DNA of 9,952 bases from Paracoccaceae bacterium (GCA_015487335.1 WFPZ01000302.1:1-9952), one strand, 5' to 3'. Shown: positions 1 to 8,910, numbered from the stretch's first letter. The notes: generated by a model not told the origin, from the sequence alone. Program-made: numbers and translations.

Positions 1-106
1 CCCAGTTGCCATAGGCGACAGTCGCCTTCCCGCTCAGGGTGATTTCGGCCATGGCCGCGCTGCCCACGAAGGTCAGGGCGGAAGTCATGAGGATGAGTTT
101 TTTCAT
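1..106 (-). CDS. Gram-negative porin, 5' end only (partial)
   Basis: The first 35 codons of a leftward gene are present; the rest lies beyond the left edge. The protein begins MKKLILMTSALTFVGSAAMA, a signal peptide with two lysines, a hydrophobic stretch and an A-M-A cleavage site near residue 20. It continues E-I-T-L-S-G-K-A-T-V-A-Y-G-N-W, the typical first beta-strand of Rhodobacter-type general porins (trimeric outer-membrane diffusion channels). The start at 106 is supported by GAGGGA (complement of 112-117) with 5 bases of spacing. Signal peptide and secretion are clear from the sequence. The porin family rests on this short strand motif only, so another outer-membrane beta-barrel remains possible. 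It is transcribed divergently from the DUF3576 gene. Confidence 0.75.
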   Translation of the reverse strand, partial: MKKLILMTSALTFVGSAAMAEITLSGKATVAYGNW

Positions 107-349
107 CGTGATCCCTCAAAGTTTACATGATTGCGCTCACCCCGGCCTTTCCGGACTAAGCAGATGGACATTTCTCTGAACTTTTGCCCTTCGGATTTCA
201 AGCAACCGGCACGGCGGCGCCACAATGTGTGTGGGGATGGTGCAGCAAAGCCACAGTTGGCGCGGGCGCCCGGTTTCGAAATTCCTTGTTAGCGCTTTTT
301 CAAGCCGATACTACGCGAAAGAGAGATTTATTGCGGGAGGGTTGTCCAA
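107..349. other. Divergent intergenic region between porin and DUF3576 genes
   Basis: This 243-base spacer must hold the promoters for the leftward porin gene and the rightward lipoprotein gene. It is richer in A and T than the flanking genes, especially at 171-200 and 274-335. It contains two short perfect palindromes, CGGGCGCCCG (263-272) and TTTCGAAA (274-281), which could be operator halves or chance. I found no convincing promoter for the porin. Open frames crossing it have no ribosome-binding site and no recognisable product. Confidence 0.6.
286..314 (+). promoter_or_regulatory. Candidate sigma70-type promoter for the DUF3576 gene
   Basis: TTGTTA (286-291) matches TTGACA at four of six positions. 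After exactly 17 bases comes TACTAC (309-314), a weak match to TATAAT. The site lies 36 bases upstream of the lipoprotein start codon, in the A/T-richer part of the spacer. This is inference from spacing and partial consensus; alphaproteobacterial -10 boxes are often degenerate. Confidence 0.3.
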
Positions 350-916
350 ATGCCGTCTTACCGATTCCCGGCGAATGCATTGTTGCTGTCCGCGGCGCTG
401 GTCCTGGCCGGTTGCGCCGGGCAGGGCGGCGGAAGCGGCTTTCTGGGGGGGCTGTTCGGCGGCGGCAGCGCCGGGCAGGCAGGCGTCGCCCCGGCCGAGG
501 ACGTCCTGCCCGAAAACGCCACCGCCGGCACGCCCCCGCCGCTGGGCACGCTCAGCGTGGCGCAGCCGGCGCCGCGCAAGGGGCTGTTCGGGCGCAAGGC
601 GGCGGCAAGCCCCGACACCACGATCCAGGTGAACAAGTACATCTGGACGGCCGCGCTCGATGTGCTGAGCTTCCTGCCCCTGCAATCGGCCGATCCCTTC
701 ACCGGGGTGATCGTCACCGGCTACGGCACGCCGCCGGGCGGCGGGCGGGCCTATCGCGCCACGATCTTCATCCAGGACGCCGCGCTCGATGCGCGCTCGC
801 TCAAGGTGGCGCTCCATACCCGCTCCGGGCCGGCCAGCGCGGAAACGGTGCGCGCCGTCGAGGATGCGATTCTCGCCCGCGCCCGCCAGTTGCGGATGAG
901 CGACCGCGGGTTGTAA
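350..916 (+). CDS. DUF3576 domain lipoprotein, function unknown
   Basis: The product is a 188-residue predicted lipoprotein. A short basic start and hydrophobic core lead to a lipobox L-A-G-C with the lipidated cysteine at residue 22. A Gly/Ala/Pro-rich, probably disordered linker follows to about residue 90. The conserved C-terminal block then starts with NKYIW (95-99), continues with SADPFTGVIVTGYG (about 113-126), and ends in a helical segment near ILARARQLRM. This pattern is the DUF3576 family, found mainly in Alphaproteobacteria and, as far as I know, without an assigned function. Aspartate is not directly after the lipid cysteine, which would fit outer-membrane sorting. The start at 350 is set by GGGAGGG (335-341). 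It sits just upstream of leuS, a neighbourhood I recognise from related genomes, but a terminator-like hairpin separates the two genes. Confidence 0.85.
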   Translation: MPSYRFPANALLLSAALVLAGCAGQGGGSGFLGGLFGGGSAGQAGVAPAEDVLPENATAGTPPPLGTLSVAQPAPRKGLFGRKAAASPDTTIQVNKYIWTAALDVLSFLPLQSADPFTGVIVTGYGTPPGGGRAYRATIFIQDAALDARSLKVALHTRSGPASAETVRAVEDAILARARQLRMSDRGL

Positions 917-930
917 CCCGGGGCAGGATC

Positions 931-959
931 TGGACCCTGGATTCGAGCTTGAGTATCAC
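931..959 (+). promoter_or_regulatory. Candidate promoter for leuS
   Basis: TGGACC (931-936) and TATCAC (954-959) each match the sigma70 consensus at four of six positions and are separated by 17 bases. Transcription would begin near 966, inside the left arm of the hairpin at 963-983. A leuS transcript started here would therefore lack a complete terminator stem. The assignment is inference from consensus only. Confidence 0.3.
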
Positions 960-962
960 GGG

Positions 963-988
963 CGCCGGGCAGATTGCCCGGCGTCTTT
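963..988 (+). terminator. Terminator-like hairpin between DUF3576 gene and leuS
   Basis: CGCCGGGCA (963-971) pairs perfectly with TGCCCGGCG (975-983), giving nine base pairs around a 3-base GAT loop. TCTTT follows at 984-988. The strong GC stem and short T run look like an intrinsic terminator, although the T tract is weak. It lies 47 bases after the DUF3576 stop and ends only 16 bases before the leuS start codon. It could end the upstream transcript or act in the leuS leader. Confidence 0.6.
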
Positions 989-1004
989 CAGCAAGGAACA
1001 GCAC

Positions 1005-3546
<2,542 letters not shown>

Positions 3547-3560
<14 letters not shown>

Positions 3561-4074
3561 GGCCGATCGCCGCCTGGCCCTGGCCGGGCTTCTGGCCCTG
3601 GCCGGATGCGGTTTCGCCCCCGCGCTGGCCCCAGGCGGCCCCGCGGCCGGCCTCGGTGCGGGGCTGGAGGTGGACCCGCCGGACAACCGCAACGAGTTCG
3701 ACCTGGTGCGCCGGCTGGAGCAGCGCCTCGGCCGCTCCGAGGCCCCGCGCTACCGGCTTTCCTATCAGCTCGACACGCGCAAGGAGGGAGTCGGCGTCAC
3801 ACCGCAGCAGGAGCTCGTCCGCTACAACGTCATCGGCAAGCTGCGCTACGCCCTGCACGACCTTCGAAGCGGAGAGGTCGTCACTTCGGGCAGCGTCGAA
3901 GCCTTCACCGGCTATTCCGTGGGCGCGGTGGATACCGCTGCCACTCCGCCCAGCACCAATGCCACCATCGCCACCCTGGCGGCCGAGCGTGACGCCTACG
4001 CGCGGCTGATGGTGATCCTGGCCGATCTGGTCGTGGCCCGGCTGATGGCCGCTTCGGCGGACTGGGCGGGATGA
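3547..4074 (+). CDS. lptE: LPS assembly lipoprotein LptE
   Basis: The 175-residue product is a predicted outer-membrane lipoprotein: basic start, hydrophobic core, then L-A-G-C with the lipid cysteine at residue 21, followed by GFAP as is usual for LptE. LptE plugs the LptD barrel and takes part in the last step of lipopolysaccharide transport to the cell surface. Family features include NEFDLVRRLEQRLG, YRLSYQLDTR, a central ELVRYNVIGKLRYAL segment and the C-terminal ERDAYARLMVILADLVVARL helix. The start at 3547 is inside the end of leuS; AGGA (3537-3540) lies 6 bases upstream and the lipobox is correctly placed. An upstream in-frame ATG at 3427 would add 40 residues encoded inside leuS and bury the signal peptide, so I reject it. 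Translation is probably coupled to leuS and, through ATGA, to holA. Confidence 0.9.
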
Positions 4075-5093
4075 AGCTTTCCGGCAGGGACGCCGCCGCC
4101 TATCCGGCCCGGCCGGATCCGTCCTCGCCCGGTCTGCTGATCTACGGGGCCGATGCCATGCGGGTGGCGCTCAAGCGCCAGCAGGTCATCGCCGCCCTGA
4201 TCGGCCCGAAGGGCGAAGAGGAGATGCGCCTCACCCGCCTGCCGGCCGGAGAGTTGCGCAAGGACAGGGCGGCGCTGATCGACGCGGTCAAGGCGCAGGG
4301 CTTCTTTCCCGGCCCGCGCGTTGTCTTCGTCGAGGAGGCCGGCGACGGGCTGGCCGAAACCATCGGCGCGGCGCTGCAGGAGTGGCAGCCGGAAGATGCC
4401 CGGATCATCGTGACGGCCGGGGCCCTGGCGGCGCGTTCGACCCTGCGCAAGCTGTTCGAGACCCACCCCACCGCTTATTCCCTGCCAGTCTATGACAACC
4501 CGCCGGGCCGCGACGAGATCGAGGCCGAGCTGGCCCGTGCCGGGCTGAAACAGGTGGACAGCGCCGCGATGCAGGACATCGTCGCCCTCTCGCGCGAGCT
4601 GGACCCGGGCGATTTTCGCCTCACCCTCGAAAAGCTGGCGCTCTACAAGCTGGGGGATGCCACGCCGGTCGGCTCTGAAGACGTGCTGGCCTGCGCGCCC
4701 TCCACCATCGAGGCGGCAATGGACGATGTCCTGCACTGCGTGGCCGAGGCGCGCGAGGCCGAGATCGGCCCGCTGGTGCGCCGGCTGGAGGGGCAGGGCG
4801 TGCAGCCGGTGGGCCTGTGCATCGGCGCCACCCGCCATTTCCGTGCCCTGCACGCGGCCGCCTCGCACCCCGACGGCCCCGCCGCCGGCCTTGCCCGGAT
4901 GCGCCCGCCCGTCTTCGGCCCGCGCCGGGAACGCATGGAACGGCAGGCGCGCAAGTGGGGGGCGGCGCGGCTGGAAAGGGCGCTGCAGATGCTCGTCGAG
5001 ACCGATCTGGCGCTGCGTTCGTCGGCCCGGGCGCCGCAGATGGCGGTCATCGAACGCACGTTGATACGGCTGGCCATGATGGGGAGGCGTTGA
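4071..5093 (+). CDS. holA: DNA polymerase III delta subunit
   Basis: HolA is the subunit of the clamp loader that opens the sliding beta-clamp ring so it can be placed on primed DNA. The 340 residues match the family length. The N-terminal AAA+-like part contains GLLIYGADAMRVALKRQQVI (about 22-41) and GFFPGPRVVFVEEAGDGLAE. A middle lid part has the REIDLELEKLALY-like stretch seen here as GDFRLTLEKLALYKLGD. A helical C-terminal collar ends in RSSARAPQMAVIERTLIRLAMM. No Walker A motif is visible, as expected because delta does not hydrolyse ATP. The start codon overlaps the lptE stop as ATGA and has only a weak Shine-Dalgarno sequence, which points to translational coupling. The lptE-holA order is common in Gram-negative bacteria. 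Confidence 0.93.
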   Translation: MKLSGRDAAAYPARPDPSSPGLLIYGADAMRVALKRQQVIAALIGPKGEEEMRLTRLPAGELRKDRAALIDAVKAQGFFPGPRVVFVEEAGDGLAETIGAALQEWQPEDARIIVTAGALAARSTLRKLFETHPTAYSLPVYDNPPGRDEIEAELARAGLKQVDSAAMQDIVALSRELDPGDFRLTLEKLALYKLGDATPVGSEDVLACAPSTIEAAMDDVLHCVAEAREAEIGPLVRRLEGQGVQPVGLCIGATRHFRALHAAASHPDGPAAGLARMRPPVFGPRRERMERQARKWGAARLERALQMLVETDLALRSSARAPQMAVIERTLIRLAMMGRR

Positions 5094-5101
5094 AGAAGAA
5101 G

Positions 5102-5686
5102 ATGTACAAGATCATCGGAAACCGGCGTTCGCGCACCACGCGCGTCTACTGGCTGCTCGAGGAGCTCGGGGTGGCCTACGAGCGCATCTCGGCCCGGCCC
5201 CACGCGCAGGAGGTGACCCGGATCAACCCCTCGGGCAAGATCCCCGTTCTGCTTCACGGCGAGGCGGCAATCACCGATTCGACCGCCATCATGACCTGGC
5301 TTGCCGACCGCCACGGCGGGCTTGCCTTTCCCTGCGGCAGCCTTGAGCGCGCCCGGCAGGATTCGCACACCCAGTTCCTGCTGGACGAATTCGATGCCTG
5401 CCTGTGGATGGCGGCACGCCACACCGCCTACCTGCCCGAAGAGCACCGCGTGCCCGTGGTGGTGGACAGCCTGAAATGGGAATTTTCGCGCAGCCAGGAG
5501 CGCTTTGCCGAAAGGCTGGGCGAGGGCCCCTTCCTGATGGGCGAGAAGATGACGATTCCCGACATCATCGCCGCCCATTGCGGGCGCTGGGCGATGAGCG
5601 CCGGTTTCCCGGTCGGGCATGTGCTGAAGGAATACACCGAGCGGCTCACCGCGCGGGAGGCCTTCGCGCGGGCGCTCAGGCCCTGA
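5102..5686 (+). CDS. Glutathione S-transferase family protein
   Basis: The 194-residue product has the two-part GST fold. The N-terminal thioredoxin-like domain carries SRTTRVYWLLEELGVAYE (10-27), where S10 or a neighbouring residue could activate the thiol. It also carries NPSGKIPVL (42-50) with the cis-proline, and the glutathione-contacting D-S pair at 59-60. The helical C-terminal domain includes GEKMTIPDI (147-155), the usual N-capping box region. Such enzymes conjugate or reduce substrates with glutathione in the cytoplasm; the substrate cannot be read from sequence. I chose ATG 5102, preceded only by an A/G-rich run. An in-frame TTG at 5090 overlaps the holA stop as TTGA and would add four residues. 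The gene ends 11 bases inside the oppositely directed flavoprotein gene. Confidence 0.85.
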   Translation: MYKIIGNRRSRTTRVYWLLEELGVAYERISARPHAQEVTRINPSGKIPVLLHGEAAITDSTAIMTWLADRHGGLAFPCGSLERARQDSHTQFLLDEFDACLWMAARHTAYLPEEHRVPVVVDSLKWEFSRSQERFAERLGEGPFLMGEKMTIPDIIAAHCGRWAMSAGFPVGHVLKEYTERLTAREAFARALRP

Positions 5687-6851
5687 GCCGGGCGGCGGCC
5701 CCTTCGCCGGCCCGCCATCCGGTGGCAAGGCAGCCCGTCAGCAGGTAGCCGCCCGTGGGCGCTTCCCAGTCCAGCATTTCGCCGGCTACGAAAACCCCGG
5801 GCAGGGCGCGCAGCATCAGGGCGTCATCCACCGCGTCCCAGGCCACGCCCCCGGCGGTGGAAATCGCCTCGGCCAGGGGCGCGGGCCCCTCGTGGCGCAC
5901 CGGCAGCGCCTTGAGCAGGCCGGGCAGGCGGGCAGGATCGGGGTGGGGGCCGGCAAACTCCATCAGCAGCGCCCGCTTGGCCGCATCCAGCCTCAGCGCC
6001 TTGCGCAGGTGATTCGTCAGGCTGGCCTTGCCGCGCGGCCGGGCCAGTGCGGCCTCTACCCGCGCCAGGGGCCACTCCGGCAGCAGATCGAGCGCCAGAG
6101 GCGCCCCGTCGCGCACCGCCGCAAAGACGGCGTAGATGCCGCCGCCCTCCAGCCCCTTTTCCGAAATCACGAACTCGCCGCGGCTGCGGGCGCTGCCTGC
6201 CGTCAGCCGGACATTCTTGACCGGGCGGCCGAAATGTTTGCTCATGTGCGCCGACCAGGCCACCCGCAGCCCGGCATTCGCGGGCCGCAACGGGGCCACC
6301 GCAACGCCGCGGGCCTTCAGCCAGGGCACCCAGGCGCCGGTAGAGCCCAGCCGCGGCCAGCTTGCCCCGCCCAGCGCCAGCACCGCCGCCCGAGGCCGCA
6401 GCCGGGCCGTTCCCCGGGGCGTGTCGAACACGAAGGCCTCCGCCTCCCAGCCCTGCCACAGCCAGCGGGTGCGCAGCGCCACCCCCAGCCCGGCCAGCCG
6501 CCCCAGCCAGGCGCGCAAGAGCGGCGAGGCCTTCATCGCGCGCGGAAACACCCGCCCGGAAGAACCGATGAAAACCTCCTGCCCCAGGGCGCGGGCCCAG
6601 TCCTGCACCTGCTCGGGGCCGAAGGCCTCGAGCATCGGGCGCATCACGGCAGCGCTTTTACCGTAATGGCCCAGGAATTGCGCGAAGGGTTCGTCTTTCG
6701 TCAGGTTCAGCCCGGACTTTCCCGCCATCAGCAGCTTGCGCCCCGCCGAGGGGCGCCCCTCGGCGACCACCACGCGGTGGCCGGCGCGCGCCAGCCGTTC
6801 GGCCGCCATCAGCCCGGCCGGGCCGGCACCGATCACCAGCACTTCGTTCAT
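5676..6851 (-). CDS. FAD-dependent flavoprotein, HI0933/PP_4765 (TIGR03862-like) family
   Basis: The 391-residue product begins with a Rossmann FAD-binding motif, GAGPAG at 8-13, and an acidic E31 at the end of the second strand that should bind the ribose of FAD. The family block GRKLLMAGKSGLNLT follows at 37-51. Near the C terminus, GVFVAGEMLDWEAPTGGYLL (352-371) is the second FAD-contacting segment. These features place it in the HI0933-like flavoproteins, and the C-terminal form resembles the uncharacterised PP_4765 subgroup. Its substrate is unknown. The start at 6851 lies 16 bases after the ribA stop with only a weak Shine-Dalgarno sequence, so it is probably co-transcribed and translationally coupled with ribA, which supplies the riboflavin pathway from which FAD is made. 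Confidence 0.88.
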   Translation of the reverse strand: MNEVLVIGAGPAGLMAAERLARAGHRVVVAEGRPSAGRKLLMAGKSGLNLTKDEPFAQFLGHYGKSAAVMRPMLEAFGPEQVQDWARALGQEVFIGSSGRVFPRAMKASPLLRAWLGRLAGLGVALRTRWLWQGWEAEAFVFDTPRGTARLRPRAAVLALGGASWPRLGSTGAWVPWLKARGVAVAPLRPANAGLRVAWSAHMSKHFGRPVKNVRLTAGSARSRGEFVISEKGLEGGGIYAVFAAVRDGAPLALDLLPEWPLARVEAALARPRGKASLTNHLRKALRLDAAKRALLMEFAGPHPDPARLPGLLKALPVRHEGPAPLAEAISTAGGVAWDAVDDALMLRALPGVFVAGEMLDWEAPTGGYLLTGCLATGWRAGEGAAARLRA

Positions 6852-6867
6852 CGCGCCGCCACCGGGG

Positions 6868-7956
6868 TCACAGCAGGTGGCCGGACTTGCGGGCCTTGGT
6901 TTCCAGGTAGCCCTCGTTGTGGCGGGTGCGCCCCACCTTCAGCGGCACCCGCTCGGCCACCTCGATGCCATGGGCCTGCATCATCTCCACCTTGGCGGGG
7001 TTGTTGGTGAGAAGCCGCACCGAGGAAAAGCCCAGGCGTTTCAGGATCGAGGCCCCGATGCGAAAATCGCGCTCGTCGTCCTCGAAGCCGAGGCGGTGGT
7101 TGGCCTCTACCGTGTCGAACCCCTGATCCTGCAGCGAATAGGCGCGCATCTTGTTGGCCAGCCCGATGCCGCGCCCCTCCTGGTTGAGATAAAGCAGCAC
7201 GCCCGCGCCTTCCTGCCCCATCCGGGCCAGCGCGGCATTCAGCTGGGCGCCGCAATCGCATTTCAGGCTGCCCAGAAGATCGCCGGTGAAACAGGCCGAA
7301 TGCAGCCGCACCAGCACCGGCACGTCACGCGAGGGGCGGCCGATTTCCACCACGTAATGCTCTTCGCTGCCGTCCTCGGGGCGGAAGACATGCAGCCGCC
7401 CGGCGGTGGAAACCTCCAGCGGCACGCGGGCGCTGACCACCGGGTTCATCCGCGTGGCATCGGCCAGCACGGGGGCGGCGGCGGCGGCGTCGATCATCGT
7501 CAGCTGTTCGCGTGCGGCCAGGGCCGGAGCGTCGCGCACCTTCACCGCCAGCGCTGCCGGCAGCAGACGCGCCTCCTTGGCCAGCGCCAGGGCCAACCGG
7601 TGCAGCCCGGCCTCTCCGCCGCGCAGGGATTTCAGCGGCCCCTTCATCGGCGCGTTCAGATCGCCCGCCGGATCAGCCAGGGCGGTGATCCAGGCGACCC
7701 CGGCAAATTCCGGCACCACGACGCGGGCGATGTCGCCGTCGTAGGCCCGCGCCTTGAGGGTTTCGGCGCGGTGGCGGGTGAGTGCCAGCACCGGCTGGCC
7801 CAGCGCGCGAAAGGCGGCCAGCCGGCCCTCGTCCACCGTTTCTGCCGGCACCGCGAGAATCGCCTCGCCTCCGGAGGCCAGAACCACCGGCACGCCCATG
7901 CGCAGATCGGCCCGGGCGCGGGCCAGTCTTTCGGTGATCGTCGGGGCAAGGGCCAT
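6868..7956 (-). CDS. ribA: GTP cyclohydrolase II with extra N-terminal domain
   Basis: GTP cyclohydrolase II opens the imidazole ring of GTP, giving formate, pyrophosphate and the pyrimidine precursor of riboflavin. The catalytic part occupies about residues 175-362 and is complete. The zinc cysteines are C222, C233 and C235 in ACFTGDLLGSLKCDCG; NQEGRGIGL is at 258-266, RAYSLQDQGFDTVEANHRLGF follows, and LLTNNP is at 315-320. The protein ends GHLL as in E. coli RibA. At 362 residues it is much longer than E. coli RibA (about 196). Residues 1-165 resemble the overall layout of DHBP synthase (RibB) fusions but lack the acidic DRENEGD-type motif. I chose the start at 7956, with AGTGGA 6 bases upstream. 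In-frame starts further up run into the regulator gene on the other strand. It is followed by a flavoprotein gene. Confidence 0.92.
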   Translation of the reverse strand: MALAPTITERLARARADLRMGVPVVLASGGEAILAVPAETVDEGRLAAFRALGQPVLALTRHRAETLKARAYDGDIARVVVPEFAGVAWITALADPAGDLNAPMKGPLKSLRGGEAGLHRLALALAKEARLLPAALAVKVRDAPALAAREQLTMIDAAAAAPVLADATRMNPVVSARVPLEVSTAGRLHVFRPEDGSEEHYVVEIGRPSRDVPVLVRLHSACFTGDLLGSLKCDCGAQLNAALARMGQEGAGVLLYLNQEGRGIGLANKMRAYSLQDQGFDTVEANHRLGFEDDERDFRIGASILKRLGFSSVRLLTNNPAKVEMMQAHGIEVAERVPLKVGRTRHNEGYLETKARKSGHLL

Positions 7957-8116
7957 GGTGATTCCACTGCGAGTTCGGGCTGCATGTAGCCGCCTTTGCC
8001 GCAATATGAAACATTCGGCCCCGATTTGACACGTCCGCGTGAGGCGAATGCCGCAAACCTTGCCGATTTCGCCATTCATTCGCATCTCTGGGCGGAAGAC
8101 GAGAGGAGAACCGCGC
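7957..8116. other. Divergent intergenic region between ribA and response regulator
   Basis: This 160-base spacer must drive ribA leftward and the regulator rightward. A perfect TTGACA lies at 8026-8031 on the plus strand, but no good -10 box is found 16-19 bases later. A 7-base inverted repeat, GCGAATG (8044-8050) and CATTCGC (8077-8083), flanks the expected regulator leader and could be an operator or a weak hairpin. On the minus strand CATATT is a possible -10 box for ribA without a clear -35 partner. I see no FMN riboswitch pattern in front of ribA. Confidence 0.5.
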
Positions 8117-8803
8117 ATGGGCAGTCTGAAGAAGATCCTGCTGGTCGATGACGACGACGATCTGAGAGAAGCGCTCAGCGAACAGCTGGTGATGACCGAA
8201 GACTTCGATGTCTTCGAAGCCGAGAACGGCGCCACCGCGATGGCCAAGGTCAAGGAGGCGATCTACGATCTGGTGATTCTCGACGTGGGCCTGCCCGATA
8301 CCGACGGGCGCGAGCTGTGCCGCCTGATGCGCAGGCAGGGCGTGAAATGCCCGATCGTCATGCTCACCGGCCATGATTCCGATGCCGACACCATCCTGGG
8401 CCTCGATGCCGGCGCGAACGACTACGTTTCCAAGCCGTTCAAGTTTCCGGTGCTTCTGGCACGCATCCGCGCGCAGCTGCGCCAGCACGAGCAGTCCGAG
8501 AATGCGGTGTTTCAGCTTGGGCCCTACACGTTCAAGCCGGCGATGAAGATGCTGGTCACCGAGGATGGCAGGAAGATCCGCCTCACCGAGAAGGAAACCA
8601 ACATCCTGAAATTCCTCTACCGTGCCACCGAGGGGGTGGTGCCGCGCGACGTGCTGCTGCACGAGGTCTGGGGCTACAATGCGGGTGTCACGACCCACAC
8701 GCTGGAGACGCACATCTACCGCCTTCGCCAGAAAATAGAACCGGATCCGTCAAATGCCCGCCTTCTTGTGACCGAATCCGGGGGCTACAGACTGGTGACA
8801 TGA
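8117..8803 (+). CDS. OmpR-family response regulator, CenR-like
   Basis: The 228-residue product has an N-terminal receiver domain with acidic residues D11-D15, phosphoacceptor D56 in VILDVGLPD, T84 in MLTG and K106 in SKPFKF. A C-terminal winged-helix DNA-binding domain (about 130-228) contains RLTEKETNILKFLYRA, LLHEVWGYN and THTLETHIYRLRQKIE. All phosphorylation-switch residues are intact. The sequence resembles the alphaproteobacterial CenR envelope regulator, which is essential in Caulobacter; I make that link from memory of the family and not from an alignment. No histidine kinase gene is next to it. AGGAG (8104-8108), 8 bases upstream, fixes the start at 8117; the in-frame ATG at 8039 would add 26 unrelated residues. 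It is divergent from ribA and followed by a strong terminator. Confidence 0.9.
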   Translation: MGSLKKILLVDDDDDLREALSEQLVMTEDFDVFEAENGATAMAKVKEAIYDLVILDVGLPDTDGRELCRLMRRQGVKCPIVMLTGHDSDADTILGLDAGANDYVSKPFKFPVLLARIRAQLRQHEQSENAVFQLGPYTFKPAMKMLVTEDGRKIRLTEKETNILKFLYRATEGVVPRDVLLHEVWGYNAGVTTHTLETHIYRLRQKIEPDPSNARLLVTESGGYRLVT

Positions 8804-8853
8804 CGAATCCCCGCGTGCGCCGGGGTATGGGCGCACAACCTCCCTGTTGGACT

Positions 8854-8881
8854 GACCCGGCCTTGTGCCGGGTCTTTTTTT
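8854..8881 (+). terminator. Strong intrinsic terminator after the response regulator gene
   Basis: GACCCGGC (8854-8861) pairs perfectly with GCCGGGTC (8867-8874) around a 5-base CTTGT loop, followed directly by seven T (8875-8881). This is a textbook rho-independent terminator in the plus direction. The minus strand has no T run after the stem, so it works one way only. It lies 50 bases after the regulator stop and 29 bases before the xth start codon. Confidence 0.9.
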
Positions 8882-8890
8882 CGCGAAAAA

Positions 8891-8910
8891 GGGCATCAAA
8901 GGAGATGCCC
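8891..8910 (+). promoter_or_regulatory. Hairpin presenting the xth ribosome-binding site
   Basis: GGGCATC (8891-8897) is perfectly complementary to GATGCCC (8904-8910), leaving the loop AAAGGA (8898-8903). The Shine-Dalgarno core is therefore in the loop, and the xth ATG at 8911 follows the stem directly. The spacing from AAGGAG to 8911 is 6 bases. The ATG at 8905 touches the Shine-Dalgarno sequence and is too close to be used, which decides the start. Whether the hairpin controls translation is inference. Confidence 0.55.

Noticed and set aside
5892..7989. Two long plus-strand frames (5892-7010 and 6736-7989) opposite the flavoprotein and ribA
   Set aside because: Both are antisense shadows rich in Gln, His, Arg and Gly with no recognisable motifs; the minus strand carries full catalytic motifs.
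7957..8040. FMN riboswitch in front of ribA
   Set aside because: The leader is short and I see none of the conserved RFN-element blocks.
8039..8116. 26-residue N-terminal extension of the response regulator
   Set aside because: No Shine-Dalgarno sequence precedes 8039, while 8117 has AGGAG at 8 bases and the receiver domain starts right after it.
7957..8253. 99-residue N-terminal extension of ribA from an upstream in-frame ATG
   Set aside because: The extension would run antisense into the regulator gene and is Ser/Arg-rich without family similarity; ATG 7956 has AGTGGA at good spacing.
7673..8713. 346-codon minus-strand frame opposite the response regulator
   Set aside because: It is a shadow frame without ribosome-binding site or domain, covering both the regulator and the start of ribA.
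8877..8890. 14-base palindrome TTTTTCGCGAAAAA as an operator
   Set aside because: Half of it is the terminator T run; the symmetry is best explained by a T run next to an A-rich leader.
8800..8910. 37-residue N-terminal extension of xth starting in the regulator stop codon (ATGA)
   Set aside because: Translation would run through the intrinsic terminator, and the ExoIII fold begins at MPFTLATWN; the 8911 start has the correct ribosome-binding site.
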